This document shows, piece by piece, positions 1 to 5,889 of a stretch of DNA of 6,883 bases (its first letter is position 1; the number at the start of each line of letters is the position of its first letter). Below the pieces are notes generated by a model. That model worked only from the letters and a program-made list of their open reading frames with translations. It was not told the origin of the DNA and searched no databases. This stretch comes from an uncultured bacterium (GTDB taxonomy: Bacteria > Actinomycetota > Coriobacteriia > Coriobacteriales > Coriobacteriaceae), in contig CAJMNP010000045.1 of assembly GCA_905214895.1 (NCBI GenBank), forward strand, positions 1 to 6,883, written 5' to 3'. The translations under genes were made by a program, and so were the position numbers.

Positions 1-59
1 CTGCGGGTTGACGAAGACTGATATCTCACCTCGTCGATACATACTGTCTGGCGAATCGT

Positions 60-88
60 TTGTCAATGAATTCGGTGAACGGTAGCAA
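60..88 (+). promoter_or_regulatory. Candidate sigma-70-type promoter for the operon
   Basis: TTGTCA at 60-65 matches the -35 consensus at five of six positions. After a 17-base spacer comes TAGCAA at 83-88, which matches the -10 consensus at only three positions. The -10 box falls inside the inverted repeat at 76-98, the usual geometry for a repressible promoter. An alternative pair is TTGGGT (138-143) and TATATG (160-165). Neither is strong, and the choice between them is a guess. Confidence 0.28.
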
Positions 89-98
89 ATACCGTTCA
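76..98 (+). promoter_or_regulatory. Perfect 9-bp inverted repeat, probable operator
   Basis: The arms TGAACGGTA (76-84) and TACCGTTCA (90-98) are exact reverse complements, separated by GCAAA. A dyad this exact, upstream of a catabolic transporter operon and overlapping a candidate -10 box, is what a dimeric repressor site looks like. It could also fold as a hairpin in RNA, but no T-run follows, so it is not a standard terminator. The regulator is not encoded in this window and its family cannot be named. Confidence 0.5.
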
Positions 99-181
99 AG
101 CGTATGTATGTATCGGTCGCCGACCGCGGCACCTCAGTTGGGTTTGTCGGTAGGTAAGGTATATGTCGTCCGCAAGTTGCG

Positions 182-205
182 CGGGGGCAAGTCTAGGTGC
201 TCCCG
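182..205 (+). other. GC-rich leader hairpin
   Basis: CGGGGGCA (182-189) pairs with TGCTCCCG (198-205): eight base pairs including one G-U, with an 8-base loop. It lies about 20 bases upstream of the ribosome-binding site of the binding-protein gene. No T-run follows, so it is more likely a leader structure affecting stability or translation than a terminator. A role is inferred only from position. Confidence 0.35.
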
Positions 206-212
206 GGTAAGA

Positions 213-231
213 TTCTCTATTGATAGGAGAA
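213..231 (+). promoter_or_regulatory. Ribosome-binding site within a small hairpin
   Basis: AGGAGA (225-230) is a good Shine-Dalgarno sequence five to six bases before the ATG at 235 and decides that start. Directly upstream, TTCTCT (213-218) can pair with GGAGAA (226-231) across a 7-base loop (five Watson-Crick pairs plus one T-G). This would hide most of the ribosome-binding site. The stem is short and may be marginal in vivo. Confidence 0.5.
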
Positions 232-234
232 GAC

Positions 235-1848
235 ATGGCCATCATCAACAAGGGTATGTCCAGGCGTTCGTTCCTCGGCCTCACCGGCAGCGTCGCTGCT
301 GTCGCCGGCCTTGGTCTCACCGGCTGCGGTGGCAGCTCTAGCGACGAGGGTTCCGCTTCCGGTTCCGCCGATTCTGCCAACCGTGGCGGCGGCGTGATCA
401 CCGCTGGTTCCGCTTACGCTCCGTCCAGCTTCGACCCCGCCAGCACCGGCTCCGCTGTGGGCCTGGGTGCTAACTGGCACGTCATCGAGGGCCTCTACGG
501 CATCGATTACCACGACTACAGCACCTTCAACGAGCTCGCCACCGACGATCCCAAGTCCGTGGACGACACCACCTTCGAGGTCACCATCCGCAAGGGCGCT
601 AAGTTCTCCGATGGCACCGAGGTCACTGCTGACGACGTCGTCGCTTCCTACACCGCTTGCGCCGCTTCTGCTACGTATGCTCCGTTCTTCCAGCCCTTCG
701 AGTCCATCGAGGCCAAGGACGCCAGCACCGTGACGGTCAAGACCAAGGTCCCCAACTTCTCTCTGCTCAAGGATCGTCTGGCCATCATCCGCGTTACCCC
801 GGCCACCCAGGCCGAGGAGGATCGCGCCAAGCAGCCGATCGGTTCCGGCCCCTGGATGTACGACTCCATCTCCGATACCGAGATCACCCTGGTTCCCAAC
901 CCCGAGTACAACGGTGAGTATGCCGCCGAGGACGAGAAGATCCAGTACAGCATCCTGACCGACCCCACCGCTCGCGTTACCGCTCAGCAGGAGGGCTCCA
1001 CGCTCGTTATGGAGCTCGTCACCGCTGACGCCGTCGACCAGCTCGAGAGCGCCGGCTGCAAGATCGACAACGTCCAGGGCTTCGGCACCCGCTTCGTCAT
1101 GTTCAACGTCGCCAAGGAGCCTTGGAACAACGTCAAGGTCCGTCAGGCCGTCATGTACGCGCTCGACACCGAGAAGATGATCAGCAACACCTTCGCCGGC
1201 CTTGCCACCGCCGCCAGCTGCTACCTGCCCAAGAGCTTCACCAACTATCATGAGGCTTCCACGGTGTACAAGACCGACGCCAAGAAGGCCAAGAAGCTCA
1301 TCGAGGAGTCTGGCATCACCCCGGGTGCCATCACCCTGCGCACCACCGACAACGAGCAGATTAAGGGCATGGCCGCCCAGGTCAAGAACGACCTCGACGC
1401 TCTCGGCTTCGATGTGACCATCCAGACCGATACCTCGCCGGCTACCTACGCTGCCATCGACGGCGGCGAGGCCTACGATATCCTCCTTGCCCCTGGCGAT
1501 CCTTCCTGCTTCGGCGCCGACCCCGACCTGCTGCTCAACTGGTGGTACGGCGACAACGTCTGGATGCAGACCCGTTGCCCGTGGAAGGAGTCCGCTGAGT
1601 GGCAGAAGCTCCACGGTCTCATGGACGAGGCTCTTGCCGCCGAGGGCGACGAGCAGCAGAAGAAGTGGAACGAGTGCTTCGACATCATTGCCGACAACGC
1701 CGTTCTGTACCCCGTTGTCCACGTCAAGACCGTCTCCGCTTCCTGGGACGATCCGTCCACTGCGCCCAACGGCGAGGCCCTCGATGGCTTCAAGGGCATC
1801 GGCACGACGAGCATGTCCTTCAGGGGCGTTGCGACCGTCAAGGCGTAA
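235..1848 (+). CDS. Tat-type lipoprotein, ABC transporter solute-binding protein (SBP_bac_5 family)
   Basis: A 537-residue extracytoplasmic binding protein that captures the substrate for the importer encoded downstream. The N-terminus has a twin-arginine motif (S9-R10-R11-S-F-L14), a hydrophobic stretch, and a lipobox L28-T-G-C31. It should therefore be exported folded by Tat and lipid-anchored at Cys31. A Ser/Gly/Ala/Asp-rich tether follows (about 32-50). The family 5 signature FSDGTEVTADDV is at 124-135. Length fits the 500-550 residues usual for DppA/OppA-like proteins. The family binds peptides, nickel, opines, oligosaccharides and sialic acid, so the substrate cannot be read from the fold. 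The ATG at 235 is chosen over the in-frame TTG at 220 because AGGAGA sits at the right distance. A hairpin follows the gene, a common way to express the binding protein above the membrane subunits. Confidence 0.93.
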   Translation: MAIINKGMSRRSFLGLTGSVAAVAGLGLTGCGGSSSDEGSASGSADSANRGGGVITAGSAYAPSSFDPASTGSAVGLGANWHVIEGLYGIDYHDYSTFNELATDDPKSVDDTTFEVTIRKGAKFSDGTEVTADDVVASYTACAASATYAPFFQPFESIEAKDASTVTVKTKVPNFSLLKDRLAIIRVTPATQAEEDRAKQPIGSGPWMYDSISDTEITLVPNPEYNGEYAAEDEKIQYSILTDPTARVTAQQEGSTLVMELVTADAVDQLESAGCKIDNVQGFGTRFVMFNVAKEPWNNVKVRQAVMYALDTEKMISNTFAGLATAASCYLPKSFTNYHEASTVYKTDAKKAKKLIEESGITPGAITLRTTDNEQIKGMAAQVKNDLDALGFDVTIQTDTSPATYAAIDGGEAYDILLAPGDPSCFGADPDLLLNWWYGDNVWMQTRCPWKESAEWQKLHGLMDEALAAEGDEQQKKWNECFDIIADNAVLYPVVHVKTVSASWDDPSTAPNGEALDGFKGIGTTSMSFRGVATVKA

Positions 1849-1910
1849 GACTCGCTTGAGTCTGTATGCAGGATGTCGGCCGTTGGGACCGTATCCTCAT
1901 AGTTGAAACA

Positions 1911-1944
1911 AAGACCCGGGCGGCAACGATGTCGCTCGGGTCTT
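1911..1944 (+). terminator. Strong hairpin after the binding-protein gene (partial terminator or mRNA stabiliser)
   Basis: Bases 1911-1922 and 1933-1944 form a 12-bp stem with one G-T pair and a 10-base loop. The arms begin AAGACCCG and end CGGGTCTT. Only a short TCTTGT follows, so termination on the + strand is probably incomplete. On the opposite strand the stem is followed by TTTGTTTC, so it could also stop antisense transcription. It sits 62 bases after the binding-protein stop, where many transporter operons carry an attenuating or 3'-protecting hairpin. Confidence 0.65.
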
Positions 1945-1970
1945 GTAATGAGTATCCGTACTCATATACC
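1943..1970 (+). promoter_or_regulatory. Candidate internal promoter with an inverted repeat in its spacer
   Basis: TTGTAA (1943-1948) and TATACC (1965-1970) each match the -35 and -10 consensus at four of six positions, with a 16-base spacer. The inverted repeat ATGAGTA-TCCG-TACTCAT (1948-1965) fills the spacer almost exactly. Transcription would start near 1977, giving a leader of about 30 bases before the permease GTG. The same repeat could simply be a second small RNA hairpin after the terminator-like stem. Confidence 0.3.
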
Positions 1971-2005
1971 AGTTGGTCCTACCGACAAAAGAAAGGGGAG
2001 AGAAC

Positions 2006-2962
2006 GTGAACAACTTGCTACGTTTGATTGGAAGGCGTCTTGTGGCGCTGCCGATCATGGCATTGGGCGTCACCGTCCTGGTGTTCTTCCTTATGTCGTT
2101 CTCCAAGACCGACCCCGCCTACACGGCGTTGGGTGACGGTGCCTCGCCCGAGGCGGTTGCCGAGTACCATGAGAAGTATGGTCTGGACGACCCCTGGCCC
2201 GTGCGCTACGTGCGCTATATGGGCGATTTGATCCATGGCGACATGGGCACCTATGGTGCTGCTCGCAACTCCGTTGCCAAGCGCATCTCCACGGCCCTGC
2301 CCGTCACGATGCAGCTGACCTTCATCGGTCTTGCCATCGGTGCGGTCGTTTCGTTTTTGCTCGGCGTCATCGCGGCACTGTATCGCGACAAATGGCCGGA
2401 CCAAGTGATCCGCGTCTTTTCCATCGCCGGCTTGGCAACCCCGTCGTTCTGGCTTGCCGTTCTGTTGATCCTGCTGTTCTCTTCCTACCTTAAGGTGCTC
2501 CCGGCATCGGGTGCTCTGCCTCACTTCACCACGAATCCGGTTGGCTATCTGGGACGTATGATCATGCCCGCTATCGCCTTGGCATTTCCGCTGACGGGCC
2601 AGATGACTCGTATCGTGCGTACCGCCATGGTCGAGGAGCTCGACAAGGATTATGTCCGTATGGCTCGCGGCGCCGGCGTTCCCGAGAAGGTCGTCGTCGG
2701 CATCAACGTTCTTCGCAATGCGCTGATCACCCCGGTCACCACCCTCGGTCTTAAGATCGGTTACCTCATGGGCGGCGCCGTCGTCATCGAGGTTATCTTC
2801 AACCTCCCCGGCATGGGCACCGCGATTCTGCAGGGCGTTCAGGGCAACGAGGCGAACCTGGTTCAGGGCGTCGTTATCGTCGTTGCTCTTGCCTTCATCA
2901 TCATCAACATCGTGGTTGACATGCTCTACCTGCTCATCAACCCGCGCATCAGGACGGTGTAG
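2006..2962 (+). CDS. ABC transporter permease, DppB/OppB-like
   Basis: A 318-residue integral membrane subunit forming half of the import channel. The first hydrophobic segment (about 9-29) is followed by an external loop with the DppB-type pattern of charged residues, Arg-Tyr repeats and a HGDMGTYG motif. Several more hydrophobic segments follow. The cytoplasmic EAA loop starts at E210 (EELDKDYVRMARGAGV) and docks onto the ATPase. The C-terminus ends in the usual NPRIR. Length is normal for the family. The GTG at 2006 is preferred over the in-frame TTG at 1973 because GGGGAG (1995-2000) is five bases upstream, and the TTG would place that ribosome-binding site inside the gene. The TAG stop is three bases from the next ATG, so the two genes are likely translationally coupled. 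It pairs with the permease half of the next gene. Confidence 0.94.
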   Translation: MNNLLRLIGRRLVALPIMALGVTVLVFFLMSFSKTDPAYTALGDGASPEAVAEYHEKYGLDDPWPVRYVRYMGDLIHGDMGTYGAARNSVAKRISTALPVTMQLTFIGLAIGAVVSFLLGVIAALYRDKWPDQVIRVFSIAGLATPSFWLAVLLILLFSSYLKVLPASGALPHFTTNPVGYLGRMIMPAIALAFPLTGQMTRIVRTAMVEELDKDYVRMARGAGVPEKVVVGINVLRNALITPVTTLGLKIGYLMGGAVVIEVIFNLPGMGTAILQGVQGNEANLVQGVVIVVALAFIIINIVVDMLYLLINPRIRTV

Positions 2963-2965
2963 ATT

Positions 2966-4981
2966 ATGGTAAAGATTCGAGAGAAGCAAACCGAGCAGCT
3001 CGAGAAGGCTGCCTCCAAGGGGCTCAAGCTCGGTGGCTGGAAGAAGATGACGTTGTCTTCTAAGATTGCCGCCGTCGTGCTGGTGCTGGTCGCCCTGACT
3101 GCGATTCTGGCGCCCCTTCTTGCCCCCTATAGCCCGGTCGAGATCTTTACGGCTCGCCAGGCTCCCGGCAACGGATTTATCTTCGGTACCGACGATAAGG
3201 GCCGCGACATTCTGTCGCGTATGCTCTACGGTGGTCGTTACTCGCTGATCATCGGCTTTGGCGCCACTGCCATGGCTCTGGTCTGCGGCTCGGTCGTGGG
3301 CGCCCTTGCAGCGGTTTCGCGCAAGGCCGTCTCCGAGACGATCATGCGTATCTTGGACATCATCATGTCCATCCCCGGCATCGCCCTCGCGGCCGTCTTC
3401 GTCTCCATCCTGGGCAACTCCGTGCCGTCGATCATCTTCGCCATCGGCTTTATGTACACTCCGCAGATTGCCCGTATCGTGCGCGCCAACATCGTGTCCG
3501 AGTACGGCGAGGACTATGTCCGCGCGGTCATCGTTTCCGGCGCCAAGGCTCCGTGGATTTTGATCAAGCATGTTCTGCGTAACTGCATCGCCCCGATCAT
3601 GGTCTTCACCGTTACCCTGGTCGCCGACGCCATTATCTTCGAGGCCTCGCTGACCTTCATCGGCGCTGGTATCCAGGAGCCCACCGCTACCTGGGGCAAC
3701 ATCCTCGCCGACGCCCGCGGCGGCGTGCTCGCCGGCCGCTGGTGGCAGGCGCTGTTCCCGGGCCTGGCCATCATGATCACCTGCCTGGCGCTCAACATCC
3801 TCTCCGAGGGCATTACCGACGCCATGGCCGCTGCTCCCTCCGCCGCCCTGGATCCGACCGATTCCTCCAAGCGTCGCGAGGCCGACCTGCTGGTTTCCGA
3901 CCCCGTTCGCGCCTACAAGGAGCAGGCCCAGTCCCTCTCCGCTCGCCTTGGCGCCCTGCGCGATGTCGAGCTCAAGCGTGACGATCGCCATGTGCCCGAT
4001 GAGTCTGTCGAACCGATTCTCTCGGTCCGTGATTTCTGCATCCAGTTTGAGCATCACGGTGATATCAACGTCGTCGACCATGTCAACTTTGACGTCCGTC
4101 CTGGTCAGACCATGGGCCTGGTGGGCGAGTCCGGTTGCGGTAAGTCCATCACCACGCTGGCCATCATGGGCCTGACCGATGAGGACGAGCACCTTTCCGG
4201 CGAGGTCCTCTGGGAGGGCCGTGACCTGCTCAAGATGAGCAAGAAGGAGTGGTTCGGCCTGCGCGGTACCGATATCGCTATGGTCTATCAGGACGCCCTG
4301 TCCTCGCTCAACCCCTCCATGCTCATTTCCGCCCAGATGAAGCAGCTCACCAAGCGCGGCGGCACCCGTAGCGCCGAGGAGCTCCTGGAGCTCGTCGGCC
4401 TCGATCCCAAGCGCACGCTCGAGAGCTATCCGCACGAGCTTTCCGGCGGCCAGCGTCAGCGTGTCCTGATCGCTATGGCCCTTACCCGCGACCCCAAGCT
4501 GGTCATCTGCGACGAGCCCACGACCGCTCTGGACGTTACCGTCCAGAAGCAGGTCATCAAGCTGCTCAACGATCTTCAGGCCAAGCTCGGCTTTGCCATG
4601 ATCTTCGTTTCGCATGACCTGGCGCTGGTCGCCGAGGTCGCCCATAACATCACGGTTATGTACGCTGGCCAGGTTATCGAGCAGGCGCCCACCAAGGAGC
4701 TGCTCACCAACCCGATCCACGAGTACACTCGCGGTCTTTTGGGCTCCGTTCTGTCCATCGAGAGCGGTTCGGGCCGCCTGCACCAGGTGCCCGGCGCCGT
4801 TCCGAGCCCGCGCGATTTCCCCAAGGGCGATCGCTTCGCGCCCCGCTCGAGCCATCCGCGCATCGGCCTGGACACCCGTCCGGTCTTCAAGCGCGTTCCC
4901 GGCACCGAGCACTTCTATTCCGAGCTCCCCGACGAGGTGCTCAAGGCAAATGGTTTGACCCCTCACGCGGAGGTGATGTAG
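2966..4981 (+). CDS. Fused ABC permease-ATPase (DppC-like plus DppD-like)
   Basis: A 671-residue protein joining the second channel subunit to the first ATPase. The permease half (about 30-300) has an initial membrane segment (33-55), the DppC signature GTDDKGRD (74-81) and an EAA loop from E179. A charged linker (about 300-348) leads to the ATPase: Walker A GESGCGKS (387-394), Q-loop Q442, signature LSGGQRQR (492-499), Walker B ending D516-E517, D-loop region ALD (521-523), and H-loop H550. All catalytic residues are intact. The C-terminal tail (about 610-660) resembles the oligopeptide/dipeptide C-terminal domain. The four cysteines expected there are replaced: D622, S628, L635 or D636, and S652. 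The frame is open throughout, so the fusion is not a split pair misread. AGGACGG (2951-2957) is a plausible ribosome-binding site. Confidence 0.94.
   Translation: MVKIREKQTEQLEKAASKGLKLGGWKKMTLSSKIAAVVLVLVALTAILAPLLAPYSPVEIFTARQAPGNGFIFGTDDKGRDILSRMLYGGRYSLIIGFGATAMALVCGSVVGALAAVSRKAVSETIMRILDIIMSIPGIALAAVFVSILGNSVPSIIFAIGFMYTPQIARIVRANIVSEYGEDYVRAVIVSGAKAPWILIKHVLRNCIAPIMVFTVTLVADAIIFEASLTFIGAGIQEPTATWGNILADARGGVLAGRWWQALFPGLAIMITCLALNILSEGITDAMAAAPSAALDPTDSSKRREADLLVSDPVRAYKEQAQSLSARLGALRDVELKRDDRHVPDESVEPILSVRDFCIQFEHHGDINVVDHVNFDVRPGQTMGLVGESGCGKSITTLAIMGLTDEDEHLSGEVLWEGRDLLKMSKKEWFGLRGTDIAMVYQDALSSLNPSMLISAQMKQLTKRGGTRSAEELLELVGLDPKRTLESYPHELSGGQRQRVLIAMALTRDPKLVICDEPTTALDVTVQKQVIKLLNDLQAKLGFAMIFVSHDLALVAEVAHNITVMYAGQVIEQAPTKELLTNPIHEYTRGLLGSVLSIESGSGRLHQVPGAVPSPRDFPKGDRFAPRSSHPRIGLDTRPVFKRVPGTEHFYSELPDEVLKANGLTPHAEVM
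4124..4148 (+). repeat. Direct repeat copy 1 (P-loop of the fused ATPase)
   Basis: These 25 bases encode the Walker A region and are identical to 5144-5168 in the next ATPase gene. The likely cause is shared ancestry plus a constrained motif and biased codon use. The two copies are 1,020 bases apart and in the same reading frame. Confidence 0.6.
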
Positions 4982-5809
4982 ATGAGCGAGACCGCAGTAA
5001 ACGGCGTCGAGCCGATCATCTTCCTTGATGACGTCCACGTCACCTTTAGGACCCGTACCGGCTCGATTCTGCACCCCAACCTGGTTCACGCCGTCCAGGG
5101 TGTAACGATTAAGCTCATGCCCGGTCAGACGATCGGCATCGTCGGCGAGTCCGGTTGCGGTAAGTCCACCACCGCTAACGTCATGTGCGGCCTGCAGGCC
5201 CCCACGAGCGGCAAGGTCTACTTTAAGGGCAAGGACGTTACCAAACGTACCGCCGAGGACCGTCGCCACATGGGTCGCGTCATCTCGGTCGTGTTCCAGA
5301 ACCCGGCCACGGCGCTCAACCCCCGCATGGTCGTTCGCGAGCAGCTGCTCGACCCCATGCGCGTCCACAACCTGGGTACCGAGGCCGAGCAGGAGGAGCG
5401 CGTCAAGGAACTCTTGGAGCTCACCGGTCTGCCCAGCTCCGCTGCCGAGGTTCTTCCCGGCCAGCTTTCGGGCGGCCAGCGCCAGCGCGTCGCAATTGCC
5501 CGTGCCCTGTCGCTGAACCCCGATGCCATCATCGCCGACGAGCCCACCTCGGCTCTGGACGTTTCAGTCCGCGCGCAGATTCTGAACCTGCTGACCGACC
5601 TTAAGAAGGAGCTCGGCCTGGCCATGGTGTTCATCAGCCATGACATCCAGACGGTCCGCTATATCTCTGACGACATCATCGTTATGAATGGCGGCAAGAT
5701 CGTCGAGCAGGGCGAGGCCAAGCAGGTCTTCCAGCACCCCCAGGACCCCTACACCAAGATGCTGCTCGGCGCTGCGCCGTCGTTGCTGCACCCCAAGCTC
5801 GGCGAGTAG
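4982..5809 (+). CDS. ABC transporter ATP-binding protein, DppF/OppF-like (short form)
   Basis: A 275-residue cytoplasmic ATPase that pairs with the ATPase half of the preceding fusion protein. It has Walker A GESGCGKST (55-63), Q-loop Q106, signature LSGGQ (162-166), Walker B ending D186-E187, D-loop ALD (191-193) and H-loop H220. All residues needed for hydrolysis are present. Residues AVQGVTIKLMPGQ just before Walker A and the VSVRAQILNLL helix are typical of the F-type subunit. It ends soon after PYTKMLLGA, so it lacks the C-terminal extension that makes many DppF/OppF proteins about 320-330 residues long. The ATG directly abuts the upstream TAG, with GGAGG at 4969-4973, suggesting coupled translation and 1:1 stoichiometry. 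The partner substrate is as uncertain as for the rest of the importer. Confidence 0.94.
   Translation: MSETAVNGVEPIIFLDDVHVTFRTRTGSILHPNLVHAVQGVTIKLMPGQTIGIVGESGCGKSTTANVMCGLQAPTSGKVYFKGKDVTKRTAEDRRHMGRVISVVFQNPATALNPRMVVREQLLDPMRVHNLGTEAEQEERVKELLELTGLPSSAAEVLPGQLSGGQRQRVAIARALSLNPDAIIADEPTSALDVSVRAQILNLLTDLKKELGLAMVFISHDIQTVRYISDDIIVMNGGKIVEQGEAKQVFQHPQDPYTKMLLGAAPSLLHPKLGE
5144..5168 (+). repeat. Direct repeat copy 2 (P-loop of the DppF-like ATPase)
   Basis: Identical over 25 bases to 4124-4148. Recombination between the copies would remove 1,020 bases (340 codons) and keep the frame, leaving one permease-ATPase hybrid. Nothing shows that this happens. Confidence 0.6.
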
Positions 5810-5825
5810 GCTCGCTTTCCTTCCC

Positions 5826-5853
5826 GTGCGCCCGGTTCCCTTGCCGGGCGCAC
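5826..5853 (+). terminator. GC-rich intergenic hairpin before the esterase gene
   Basis: GTGCGCCCGG (5826-5835) and CCGGGCGCAC (5844-5853) form a perfect 10-bp stem with an 8-base loop. No T-run follows on either strand, so it is not a textbook intrinsic terminator. It lies 16 bases after the ATPase stop and 36 bases before the esterase ATG. It may act as a partial terminator or 3'-end stabiliser separating transporter and enzyme expression. Confidence 0.5.
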
Positions 5854-5889
5854 CTCCGTTGCGATTTCGAAAGGTTGGGTTCACGAGCC

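Larger units (their letters stand above)
1..234 (+). other. Non-coding leader upstream of the transporter operon
   Basis: No convincing gene lies here. The first bases read Leu-Arg-Val-Asp-Glu-Asp-stop (stop at 19-21) in one frame, which could be the tail of an upstream gene but cannot be supported from six codons. The stretch holds an inverted repeat (76-98), a tandem GTAT triplication (102-113), a small CGGTC/GACCG repeat (114-126), an 11-bp palindrome CGCAAGTTGCG (171-181), a GC-rich hairpin (182-205) and a hairpin over the ribosome-binding site (213-231). Two weak promoter candidates are visible: TTGTCA (60-65) with TAGCAA (83-88), spacer 17; and TTGGGT (138-143) with TATATG (160-165), spacer 16. 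This density of dyads suggests a regulated promoter and leader, but no known riboswitch fold was recognised. Confidence 0.55.

Noticed and set aside
102..113. GTAT tandem triplication as a phase-variable repeat
   Set aside because: Three copies of a 4-base unit are too few to slip efficiently, and it is not inside a gene.
220..234. TTG start for the binding protein
   Set aside because: It would place the AGGAGA ribosome-binding site inside the gene; ATG at 235 is correctly spaced.
1..234. Known riboswitch in the leader
   Set aside because: The hairpins do not match any riboswitch core I recognise; only simple stems can be supported.
60..341. Small + strand frame of 93 codons across the leader
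   Set aside because: It runs through the dyads and the real start region, has no good ribosome-binding site, and its product is Arg-rich with no family resemblance.
217..1722. Open frame of 501 codons on the - strand opposite the binding protein
   Set aside because: Same codon-bias shadow; the product is a low-complexity Gly/Val/Leu/Asp-rich string with no recognised motif, while the + strand frame has a full SBP_bac_5 signature and signal peptide.
1973..2005. TTG start for the DppB-like permease
   Set aside because: It would add eleven residues encoded by the ribosome-binding region; GTG at 2006 has GGGGAG five bases upstream.
2018..5368. Open frame of 1,116 codons on the - strand spanning three genes
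   Set aside because: It mirrors strongly conserved ABC transporter genes on the + strand. High-GC codon bias keeps this antisense frame free of stops, and because the three genes share one phase it stays open across their junctions. The translation is rich in Asp, Gly, His and Arg without any recognisable domain.
235..5809. Nickel importer (NikABCDE)
   Set aside because: Nothing specific supports nickel, no nickel enzyme genes are near, and a deacetylase neighbour fits a sugar ligand better.
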